From contig CAMLOC010000163.1 of NCBI GenBank assembly GCA_946481465.1, positions 1-7,489 of the forward strand: DNA of 7,489 nucleotides. Reading direction: 5' to 3'. The notes beneath the pieces were generated by a model. It saw nothing but the letters and a program-made list of their open reading frames with translations. It was not told the DNA's origin and made no database searches. The stretch comes from an uncultured Shinella sp. (lineage in GTDB: Bacteria; Pseudomonadota; Alphaproteobacteria; Rhizobiales; Rhizobiaceae). A program made the position numbers and the translations under genes. This document shows positions 1 through 6,018 of this stretch, in pieces; the stretch's first letter is position 1, and the number at the start of each line of letters is the position of its first letter.

Positions 1-2
1 CG

Positions 3-1055
3 CGCGAGGCCTGGAAGGCCGCACGCATCCCCTACCAGCAGACCGAAGCCTTCCGCTTCGGCAACCCGGTGGTCGACGACTGGGAAGGCAAGGTCAACGC
101 CTGGCCGCTCGACGAGGGCCTGATCGACTATGTCGATGCCAGCTACGGCACGGAAAGCGACGAGAACGCGCTGTTCGTCGGCAATGTCATCGCCAATCCG
201 AAGCTGGAGATCGGCGGCAAGACGATCGACGCCACCACCATCACGCCGGCGGTGCTGCAGGAACTGCACGAGGCGGGCGAAGTGGAAGCGAATGTCGCGA
301 CCGGTTACCACGCCATCGAGTTCCTGCTGTGGGGCCAGGATCTCAACGGCACCGGCAAGGGCGCGGGCAACCGCCAGGCGAGCGACTACGACACGGCCAA
401 TTGCACCAACGGCAATTGCGACCGCCGCGCCGCCTACCTGAAGGCCGCCTCCTCGCTGCTCGTCACCGACCTGGAAGAGATGGTGAAGGCCTGGGCCGCC
501 GACGGCGACGCCACCAAGAACGTCACCGCCGATCCGAAGGCCGGCATCACCGCCATGCTGACCGGCATGGGTTCGCTCTCCTACGGCGAGCTTGCCGGCG
601 AGCGCATGAAGCTCGGCCTGCTGCTGCACGATCCGGAAGAAGAGCACGATTGCTTCTCCGACAACACGCACAACTCGCACTACTACGACGTCGCCGGCAT
701 CCAGACCGTCTATACGGGCGAATATACCCGCGCGGACGGTTCCAAGCTCACCGGCCCGTCGCTCTCCGAACTGGTCGCGGAAAAGGACGCCGCGCTCGAC
801 ACGGAGATGAAGGGCAAGCTCGACGCCAGCCATACCGCCTTCAAGGCGCTGGTGGACCGCGCGGAAGGCGGCGAGGCCTATGACCAGATGATCGGCGAAG
901 GCAACGAAGAGGGCAACAAGGTCGTCCAGGCCGCCGTCGACAGCCTGATCGACCAGACCAAGACGATCGAACGCGTCATCGGGTCGCTGGACCTCGGCAA
1001 GATCGAGCTTGAAGGCTCCGACAGCCTGGATAATCCTAACGCTGTCTTCCAATGA
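3..1055 (+). CDS. Imelysin family protein (peptidase M75 / IrpA-like), 5'-truncated
   Basis: The reading frame is open from the left edge (first full codon at 3), so the N-terminus with its expected signal peptide is missing; 350 residues are visible and my guess is that about 70 are absent. The family marker GxHxxE is present as GYHAIEFLLWGQD (His codon 309-311, Glu codon 318-320). A second block, EEEHDCFSDNTHNSHYYD (about 634-690), is typical of the subfamily, as is a close cysteine pair (NCTNGNC, about 400-420) that could form a disulfide. Imelysins are two-domain helical-bundle periplasmic or surface proteins linked to iron uptake; the protease role named in the family title is not established for most members. 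The gene ends with two in-frame stops, TGA then TAG (1053-1058). It is the first visible gene of a periplasmic operon, 42 nt before the di-heme oxidoreductase. The family call is secure; the substrate is unknown. Confidence 0.93.
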   Translation, partial: REAWKAARIPYQQTEAFRFGNPVVDDWEGKVNAWPLDEGLIDYVDASYGTESDENALFVGNVIANPKLEIGGKTIDATTITPAVLQELHEAGEVEANVATGYHAIEFLLWGQDLNGTGKGAGNRQASDYDTANCTNGNCDRRAAYLKAASSLLVTDLEEMVKAWAADGDATKNVTADPKAGITAMLTGMGSLSYGELAGERMKLGLLLHDPEEEHDCFSDNTHNSHYYDVAGIQTVYTGEYTRADGSKLTGPSLSELVAEKDAALDTEMKGKLDASHTAFKALVDRAEGGEAYDQMIGEGNEEGNKVVQAAVDSLIDQTKTIERVIGSLDLGKIELEGSDSLDNPNAVFQ

Positions 1056-1063
1056 TAGAAGGC

Positions 1064-1089
1064 GGGCCGCCTCCCCCGGGTGGCGGCCC
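1064..1089 (+). promoter_or_regulatory. Intercistronic GC hairpin just before the di-heme gene start
   Basis: An 8-bp perfect stem, GGGCCGCC (1064-1071) with GGCGGCCC (1082-1089), encloses a 10-nt loop. It begins 8 nt after the first stop of the upstream imelysin gene and ends 8 nt before the ATG of the next gene. No T-run follows, so a classical intrinsic terminator is unlikely. In the mRNA it would cover the place where a Shine-Dalgarno should be, and none is obvious there. It may stabilise the upstream message, attenuate transcription or limit translation of the downstream gene. The pairing is visible; the role is inferred. Confidence 0.5.
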
Positions 1090-1097
1090 GATCCCAT

Positions 1098-2633
1098 ATG
1101 ACAGAACGCCCTGCCCGTCGCCTGCTCGCGGTTTCTGCCGCGGTATCCGTCGCGGCGGGCGTTTTCGTTCTGGAAAACGCGCATTCCACCGGCCGCGGAC
1201 GCGATGACCTCTCGGAAAGGGATCTGAGACGCGTCGCCGCGGTGACGGCGCCGGTGACGGATTTCTCCAAGGCCGAGCAATACGAGGCGATGTCCGGCGG
1301 GGCGGCGACCTCGCTTGCCGCGATCGACATCAACAGCTTCTCCCACTTCTCCGAGAACATCACCTTCGCGGAAGAAGAGACGTTCAAGCTCGGCAACGCG
1401 CTCTTCCAGAAGCTCTGGGTTTCCTCGCCCTCCTCCACGCAGGCCTCCGACGGGCTCGGCCCGCTCTACAATGCGCGCTCCTGCCAGACCTGCCACATCA
1501 AGGACGGCCGCGGCCATCCGCCGGAAGGCGCCGCAGAAGCGACATCGATGTTCCTGCGCCTCGCCCGCGCGGCAGGGACGCCGCAGGAAGAGGCGGCGCT
1601 CGAAAGCTTTCGCGAGATGAGCCTGCCGGACCCGATCTACGGCCGCCAATTGCAGGACCTCGCCATACCCGGCCTCAAGGCCGAGGGCCGCATGGCGATC
1701 GACTATGCCGAGGCGCCGGTGACGCTGGCCGGCGGCGAGGTCGTCATGCTGCGCCGGCCGACCTATTCCGTCGCCGGCCTCGCCTATGGCGACCTCGACG
1801 CGACGACGACGCTTTCCCCGCGCGTCACCCAGCCGATGCTCGGCCTCGGCCTCGTGCAGGCGATCCACGAGGCGGACATCCTCGCCCTTGCCGACCCCGA
1901 CGATGCGGACGGCGACGGCATCAGCGGCAAGGCGGCCGTCGCGCTCGATCCCGCGACGGGCAGGAAAGCGCTCGGCCGGTTCGGCTGGAAGGCGCAATCG
2001 GCCACCGTGCGCCAGCAGAGCGCCGACGCCTTCGCCTTCGATATCGGCCTCTCGACGCCCGAAGTGCCGCTGCACCAGGGCGATTGCACGCCCGCGCAAC
2101 AAGCCTGCCTGGAGCGACCGGACGGCGTGCAGAAAAGGCTCGGCGATGCCGAGGCGCCGCCGCCGGTGATGGACCTCGTCACCTTCTACGCGGAAAACCT
2201 CGCCGTGCCGGCGCGGCGCAAGGCGAGTTTCGCCGAAACGCTGGACGGCAAGCGCGTCTTCTACGAGACGGGCTGTATTTCCTGCCACCGACCGAAATTC
2301 GTCACCCGGCGCGATGCCGGCAACAAGGCCCATGCCTTCCAGCTCATCTGGCCCTACTCCGATTTCCTGCTGCACGACATGGGCGAAGGCCTTGCCGACG
2401 GGCAGGCGGTCGGGGTCGCGACGGGCCGGGAATGGCGCACGTCGCCGCTCTGGGGCATCGGCCTTACAAAAACCGTCAACGGCCATACGTTCTTCCTGCA
2501 TGACGGGCGCGCCCGCAACCTCACCGAGGCCATCCTCTGGCACGGCGGGGAGGCCGAGGCGGCACGCGACCGCTTCGCCGCGCTGGAAAAACGCGACCGC
2601 GACGCCCTTCTGACTTTTTTGGAGAGCCTCTAG
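1098..2633 (+). CDS. DUF1111 di-heme c-type oxidoreductase (putative thiol oxidoreductase / MauG-like peroxidase)
   Basis: The product is 511 residues with an N-terminal hydrophobic stretch after an Arg-rich start (about residues 8-28), indicating Sec export as a signal peptide or anchor. Two covalent heme sites are present: CQTCH (C129, C132, H133) inside the family block GLGPLYNARSCQTCHIKDG, and CISCH (C393, C396, H397). Near the C-terminus FLHDGRARNLTEAILWHGGE matches the conserved block shared with the MauG/CcpA di-heme peroxidase superfamily. Two more cysteines (GDCTPAQQAC) may form a disulfide, and an Asp-rich loop DPDDADGDGISG (residues 266-277) resembles a Ca2+ site. The protein probably transfers electrons or oxidises a partner in the periplasm; its substrate is unknown. 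I chose the ATG at 1098; an in-frame GTG at 1080 lies inside the hairpin and adds only six residues. The stop directly abuts the next ATG. Confidence 0.93.
   Translation: MTERPARRLLAVSAAVSVAAGVFVLENAHSTGRGRDDLSERDLRRVAAVTAPVTDFSKAEQYEAMSGGAATSLAAIDINSFSHFSENITFAEEETFKLGNALFQKLWVSSPSSTQASDGLGPLYNARSCQTCHIKDGRGHPPEGAAEATSMFLRLARAAGTPQEEAALESFREMSLPDPIYGRQLQDLAIPGLKAEGRMAIDYAEAPVTLAGGEVVMLRRPTYSVAGLAYGDLDATTTLSPRVTQPMLGLGLVQAIHEADILALADPDDADGDGISGKAAVALDPATGRKALGRFGWKAQSATVRQQSADAFAFDIGLSTPEVPLHQGDCTPAQQACLERPDGVQKRLGDAEAPPPVMDLVTFYAENLAVPARRKASFAETLDGKRVFYETGCISCHRPKFVTRRDAGNKAHAFQLIWPYSDFLLHDMGEGLADGQAVGVATGREWRTSPLWGIGLTKTVNGHTFFLHDGRARNLTEAILWHGGEAEAARDRFAALEKRDRDALLTFLESL
2621..2626 (+). 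promoter_or_regulatory. Ribosome binding site for the second imelysin gene
   Basis: GGAGAG lies 7 nt before the ATG at 2634, within the last codons of the di-heme gene. It is one of the better Shine-Dalgarno matches in the window. It supports initiation at 2634 even though a repeat follows a few codons later, and translation of this gene is probably coupled to termination of the preceding one. Confidence 0.6.
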
Positions 2634-3881
2634 ATGACCACCCGGCGCCCCTCGACACCCTCCCTGCCTGCCGGCATCTCCCCCACAAAAGGGGAGAAAG
2701 CCGGAAGCCTGCTCATCGCCTCGATTTTTGCGTCGCATGTGCCGCGGGTTAAGCCCCTCCCTCTTGTGGGGAGGGGTTGGGGCGGGGTCTTTCTCGCCGC
2801 CGCCCTGGCACTTTCCGCCGCCGTCCCGGCGCTGGCGCAGGAGGGCGGGACGCCCGTGCCGCCGGCGCTGACGGACGAGAGCGTGGTCGGCGTCATGACG
2901 CGCGCGGTCGACGACGTCATCCGCCCCGGCTACCGCAGCTTCCAGGCCTCCGCCGGCACGCTCGCCGAAGCGACCGCCGCCTTCTGCAAGGCTCCGTCCG
3001 AAGCCGGCCGCAAGGCCGTCGACGATGCCTTCCGGCAGGCGGTCACCGACTGGGGCCATATCGAGATCGTGCGCATCGGTCCTGTCATCGACGACAACCG
3101 TTTCGAGCGCATCCTCTTCTACCCCGACCGCAAGAGCACCGGCCTGAAGCAGGTGCAGGCGCTGCTGCAGAAGGCGAACGAGGCCGATACGGACGCCGCG
3201 GCGATGACCGGCAAGAGCGTCGCGATCCAGGGTTTTGGCGCGCTCGAATTCGCGCTCTACGGCACCGGCGCGGAGACGCTGGCCGAAGCGCCGGACACAT
3301 TCCGCTGCCGTTATGCGGCCGCCGTCGCCCGCCATATCGAGACGACGGCCGGCCAGCTCGTCGCCGCCTGGGACGCGCCCGACGGCGTGCAGCAGGACTG
3401 GAAGCATCCCGGCCCGCAAAACCCGGTCTTCCGCACCGGCAGGGAGGCTGTCACGGCCCTCCTCGGCATCCTCGTGCACGGGGCGGAGGCGGTGCGCGAC
3501 CAGCGCATCGAGACCTTCTACCGCAACGGCGGCACGGCACGGCCGAAATCGGCGGTGTTCTGGCGCTCCGGCAACACCTGGACCTCGATCGACGCCAATA
3601 TCGAGGGCCTGCGCACGCTGTTCGACATGTCCGGCATGGTCGAACTCATCGATCCGAACTACCGCTCCATCGCCGGCAATATCGACTTCGTGCTGAAATC
3701 GCTGCATCGCGTGGCGCCGACCATCGATCCCGACATCGAAAAGGCCGTCTCGACGCCGCAGGAGCAGGAGAAGATCGCCTTCCTCCTCATCAACACGCGC
3801 GACCTCATCCTGCGCCTCGACACCGAATATGGCGGAGCGATCGGGCTCGGCGCCGGCTTCTCCTTCGCGGACGGCGACTGA
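2634..3881 (+). CDS. Second imelysin family protein, motif-degenerate, with repeat-derived N-terminal extension
   Basis: The product is 415 residues from the ATG that immediately follows the upstream TAG. Residues 1-50 are mostly translated palindromic repeat (GISPTKGEKAG and PLPLVGRGWGG). A normal signal-peptide core, VFLAAALALSAAVPALA, only begins at residue 52, with likely cleavage at ALA68-Q69. The mature part (about 347 residues) has imelysin features: DWGHIEIVRIGP, and GFGALEFALYG (residues 200-210), which aligns with GYHAIEFLLWG of the first paralogue. The motif histidine is Gly202 here while Glu205 is kept, so metal binding as in GxHxxE proteins is doubtful. NPVFRTGREAVTALLGILVHG resembles the family's second helical half. 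An alternative start is the in-frame GTG at 2739, giving a 380-residue precursor with a more usual leader but no clear ribosome site. The last base overlaps the next ATG (TGATG). The role is probably periplasmic iron/heme handling. Confidence 0.88.
   Translation: MTTRRPSTPSLPAGISPTKGEKAGSLLIASIFASHVPRVKPLPLVGRGWGGVFLAAALALSAAVPALAQEGGTPVPPALTDESVVGVMTRAVDDVIRPGYRSFQASAGTLAEATAAFCKAPSEAGRKAVDDAFRQAVTDWGHIEIVRIGPVIDDNRFERILFYPDRKSTGLKQVQALLQKANEADTDAAAMTGKSVAIQGFGALEFALYGTGAETLAEAPDTFRCRYAAAVARHIETTAGQLVAAWDAPDGVQQDWKHPGPQNPVFRTGREAVTALLGILVHGAEAVRDQRIETFYRNGGTARPKSAVFWRSGNTWTSIDANIEGLRTLFDMSGMVELIDPNYRSIAGNIDFVLKSLHRVAPTIDPDIEKAVSTPQEQEKIAFLLINTRDLILRLDTEYGGAIGLGAGFSFADGD
2648..2790 (+). repeat. 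Rhizobiales-type palindromic mosaic repeat (RIME/REP-like) inside the imelysin leader
   Basis: Two hairpins lie about 50 nt apart. Hairpin A (2671-2704) pairs CCGGC with GCCGG outside and TCTCCCC with GGGGAGA inside, with a 7-nt loop. Hairpin B (2754-2776) pairs CCCCTCCC with GGGAGGGG, again with a 7-nt loop. The cores are inverted copies: CTCCCCCACAAAAGGGGAG in A against CTCCCCACAAGAGGGAGG on the complement of B. From memory, such blocks (read on the other strand as LPTRGRGL and FSPFVGEMPAGREG) are scattered between genes in Rhizobiales genomes and resemble the large palindromes of RIME elements. The element contains no gene. The outer edges are approximate, since no clear target-site duplication could be assigned. 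Assignment to a named repeat family needs genome comparison. Confidence 0.72.
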
Positions 3882-4984
3882 TGGGCGCCCTGGGCGCCGG
3901 AAGCGCGCTTGTCGACCGCCGCGCCTTCCTGCGCATGGCGGGCGCCGCCTGGGTGGCGGCGCTCGGCCCCCGCGCATCGTTCGCCCTGTCGCGCACCGAC
4001 GCCGTCTTCGCCTCCGGCTACAGGGAGCGCGACGGGAGCTTCGGCATCGCGGTGCTCTCGGAGGACGGCACGGTCATCGACCGGACGCCGCTGCCGGCGC
4101 GCAGCCACGGCATGGCCTTTTCGCCCGCGACGGGCCACCTCGTCGCCTTCGCACGGCGCCCCGGCACCTTCGCGCTGGTCATCGACCGGGGCGGCAGAGC
4201 CGCGCCGGTGACCATCGCGGCGGCCGAGGACCGGCACTTCTTCGGCCATGGCTGCTTCTCGCCGGACGGCAGGATCCTCTATGCCAGCGAGAACGATTTC
4301 GACGCCGGCCGCGGCGTCGTCGGCCTCTATGACGCAAGCGACGGCTATCGCCGCATCGGCGAATATTCGACCTACGGCATCGGCACGCACGACCTTTCCG
4401 TCAGCGACGACGGCCGGCTGCTGATCGCCGCCAACGGCGGCATCGAGACCCATCCGGATTTCGGCCGCACCAAGCTCAACCTCGACCATATGGAGCCCTC
4501 GCTCGCCCTGATCGACGCGGCCACCGGCACGCTCGTCGAGCGCCACACCCTGCCGGAGACGCTGCGGCGGCTTTCCACCCGCCACATCGACCTCGACGAC
4601 AGGGGGCGCATCTGGTTCGCCTGCCAGTACGAGGGGCCGCGCAGCGACCTGCCGCCGCTCGTCGGCCATTTCGGCAAGGGCGAGGACCTGACCTTCCTCT
4701 CCCTGCCGGAGGAAACGACGATCGGCCTTGCCAACTATGTCGGCGCCATCGCCGTCAACCGGCGCGAGGGCCTTGTCGGCCTCACCTCGCCGAACGGCGG
4801 GCGTTTCGTCGTGCTCGAGGCGGAAAGCGGCCGCGTGCTGCGCGAGGAAACCGTCGCGGACGCCGCCGGCATTGCCGCAGCGCCACACGGTTTCGCGGTC
4901 TCCTCCTATGACGGTCGCTTCGCCGGACGCCGGGAACCCGTCGCCTGGGACCAGCATATCACCGCCCTGGCGCCACGCGGCTGA
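3881..4984 (+). CDS. DUF1513 family protein, predicted Tat-exported beta-propeller
   Basis: The product is 367 residues, starting at an ATG that shares one base with the preceding stop (TGATG), which implies translational re-initiation. The N-terminus carries a twin-arginine-type signal, DRRAFLRM (R13, R14, F16, L17), followed by a moderately hydrophobic stretch ending near ASFA, so export by Tat in folded form is likely. The rest has repeated blade-like segments, such as SHGMAFSPATGHLVAFAR, FFGHGCFSPDGRILYASEND and THDLSVSDDGRLLIAANGG, as expected of a WD40/YncE-like propeller. NGGIETHPDFGRTKLN fits DUF1513. The family has no proven function, but it is often encoded beside imelysin and DUF1111 genes. 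In context it may be the partner or binding platform of the di-heme and imelysin proteins. No catalytic residues are apparent. Confidence 0.9.
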   Translation: MGALGAGSALVDRRAFLRMAGAAWVAALGPRASFALSRTDAVFASGYRERDGSFGIAVLSEDGTVIDRTPLPARSHGMAFSPATGHLVAFARRPGTFALVIDRGGRAAPVTIAAAEDRHFFGHGCFSPDGRILYASENDFDAGRGVVGLYDASDGYRRIGEYSTYGIGTHDLSVSDDGRLLIAANGGIETHPDFGRTKLNLDHMEPSLALIDAATGTLVERHTLPETLRRLSTRHIDLDDRGRIWFACQYEGPRSDLPPLVGHFGKGEDLTFLSLPEETTIGLANYVGAIAVNRREGLVGLTSPNGGRFVVLEAESGRVLREETVADAAGIAAAPHGFAVSSYDGRFAGRREPVAWDQHITALAPRG

Positions 4985-5025
4985 AGCCCCCTGGACGGGC
5001 GCGCGCGCCGCGCTACCTCCCGGGC

Positions 5026-5481
5026 ATGAGAAACACGCCCCTCGTCTATCTTGTCTTCATCATCCTCGTTCTCGGCGGCGGCCTCCTCATCGGCGCCGGC
5101 AACATTCCCGATGAATGGTATCGCTCGCTCGCCAAGCCGGCCTTCAACCCACCTGACTGGGTCTTCGCTCCGGTCTGGAGCCTTCTCTACGCCATCATCG
5201 GCGTGGTGGGGGCGCGGACCTGGCTGGCGCTGCGCCGCTCCATGGCGATGCGCCTCTGGTTCGCCCAGATGGTCTTCAACTTCGCCTGGTCGCCGGTCTT
5301 CTTCGGCCTGCACGATCCGACCTCGGCGATGATCGTCATTCTCGGCCTCCTCGTCTCGGTCGCGGCCTTCATCGCCGTCTCCTGGCGGCAGGATCGCACG
5401 GCGGCGCTCCTCTTTGCGCCCTACCTCGCCTGGGTCGCCTTCGCCACGGCGCTCAACGCCGCAATCCTTCTCCTGAACTGA
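5026..5481 (+). CDS. tspO: TspO/MBR family tryptophan-rich sensory protein
   Basis: The product is 151 residues, the usual length for bacterial TspO, with five hydrophobic segments (about 5-25, 45-67, 77-95, 101-120 and 127-149). Conserved blocks are W31..LAKPAFNPPDWVFAPVWSLLY (ending at Y55), FNFAWSPVFFG (84-94) and APYLAWVAFATALN (131-144). TspO proteins are membrane proteins that bind porphyrins and heme; in Rhodobacter and Sinorhizobium they have been tied to tetrapyrrole-dependent or nutrient-stress regulation. The ATG at 5026 gives the standard N-terminus; no strong Shine-Dalgarno is seen (CTCCCGGGC precedes it). The gene lies 41 nt after the DUF1513 stop on the same strand, so read-through from the iron/heme operon is possible. 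That gap holds only a GC-rich stretch with no convincing terminator. Confidence 0.95.
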   Translation: MRNTPLVYLVFIILVLGGGLLIGAGNIPDEWYRSLAKPAFNPPDWVFAPVWSLLYAIIGVVGARTWLALRRSMAMRLWFAQMVFNFAWSPVFFGLHDPTSAMIVILGLLVSVAAFIAVSWRQDRTAALLFAPYLAWVAFATALNAAILLLN

Positions 5482-5503
5482 AAGGCGCTTGCGGCGCGGC
5501 ATG

Positions 5504-5523
5504 GGCCGTGCAAACGTTCGGCC
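5504..5523 (+). other. Small stem-loop downstream of tspO
   Basis: GGCCG (5504-5508) can pair with CGGCC (5519-5523) across a 10-nt loop, 22 nt after the tspO stop. No T-run follows, so it is at best a weak terminator or a 3'-end stabilising structure. A 5-bp stem is easily found by chance at this GC content. Confidence 0.25.
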
Positions 5524-5538
5524 ATCTTGGCTTTCCCC

Positions 5539-5552
5539 GCCGGCGCGCCGGC
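5539..5552. promoter_or_regulatory. 14-bp perfect palindrome before the thioesterase start
   Basis: GCCGGCGCGCCGGC is its own reverse complement and ends 16 nt before the ATG at 5569. As DNA it could be an operator; as RNA it folds into a 5-bp stem with a CGCG loop close to the start codon. It consists only of G and C, so chance in GC-rich DNA is a real alternative. No flanking -35/-10 pair could be assigned with confidence. Confidence 0.3.
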
Positions 5553-5568
5553 AGACCCCGTGTGCATC

Positions 5569-6018
5569 ATGACCGATTTTCCGCCGGCCGATTTCGCCGA
5601 CCGCATCACCAGAAGCTTTGCCCGGCAGGCGGCGATGCGGCTCATCGGCGCCGAACTCACCCGCATCGAGCACGGCACGGTGGAGATCGAGCTTCCCTTC
5701 GATGACAAGCTGACGCAGCAGCACGGCTTCCTCCATGCCGGCATCATCTCCGCCGCGCTCGACACGGCCTGCGGCTATGCCGCCTATTCGGTGATCGACG
5801 CGGATGCCGCCATCCTCACCATCGAGTTCAAGGTCAACCTCATGTCGCCGGGGCGCGGCGAGCGCTTCCTGTTCCGCGGCGAGGTCACCAAGCCGGGCTC
5901 CAACATCATCGTTGCAGACGGGCGCGGCTATGCCATTTCGGACGGCCCGGCCAAGCTGATCGCCTCGATGACGGGCACGATGATGGTGGTGCGCGGGCGC
6001 GAGGACATCGCCGGATGA
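5569..6018 (+). CDS. PaaI-type hotdog-fold thioesterase
   Basis: The product is 149 residues, typical for a single-domain hotdog thioesterase of the PaaI/4HBT group that hydrolyses acyl-CoA-like thioesters in the cytoplasm. The signature is QQHGFLHAGIISAALDTACG (residues 50-69): Q51-H52-G53 before the central helix, HAG at 56-58, and D65 in the helix, where the family keeps its catalytic acid. Beta strands follow (AILTIEFKVNLMSPG, FLFRGEVTKPGSNIIVADG). The acyl substrate cannot be told from sequence. I took the ATG at 5569 because the protein then begins at the usual distance from the fold; an in-frame TTG at 5527 and a GTG at 5560 are possible, and none has a good Shine-Dalgarno. The last 4 nt overlap the following gene (ATGA), implying coupled translation. 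Confidence 0.9.
   Translation: MTDFPPADFADRITRSFARQAAMRLIGAELTRIEHGTVEIELPFDDKLTQQHGFLHAGIISAALDTACGYAAYSVIDADAAILTIEFKVNLMSPGRGERFLFRGEVTKPGSNIIVADGRGYAISDGPAKLIASMTGTMMVVRGREDIAG

Noticed and set aside
878..1438. 186-residue minus-strand frame spanning the imelysin/di-heme junction
   Set aside because: It is antisense to two well-supported genes and to the intercistronic hairpin, with Ser/Arg/Ala-rich composition and no domain.
2630..2920. 96-residue minus-strand frame containing LPTRGRGL and FSPFVGEMPAGREG
   Set aside because: These peptides are the reverse translation of the palindromic repeat, a common source of false small genes in Rhizobiales; the frame has no real start context.
2777..3880. 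Long open frame running into the DUF1513 gene that would extend it to 735 residues
   Set aside because: The first 368 residues are an Arg/Pro/Gly-rich off-frame reading of the imelysin gene. The DUF1513 protein has its own ATG and Tat signal at 3881, so this is not a fusion.
3659..4957. 432-residue open frame on the minus strand
   Set aside because: It lies antisense to the imelysin end and DUF1513 and has low-complexity Ala/Gly/Arg/Asp composition without motifs; it is a typical GC-rich antisense shadow.
4998..5009. 12-bp palindrome GGCGCGCGCGCC before tspO
   Set aside because: It is an alternating GC run that is self-complementary by composition; there is no other sign of an operator or terminator.
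4906..5736. 276-residue open frame on the minus strand across tspO
   Set aside because: It is highly charged, low-complexity sequence antisense to the well-conserved TspO and the thioesterase start.
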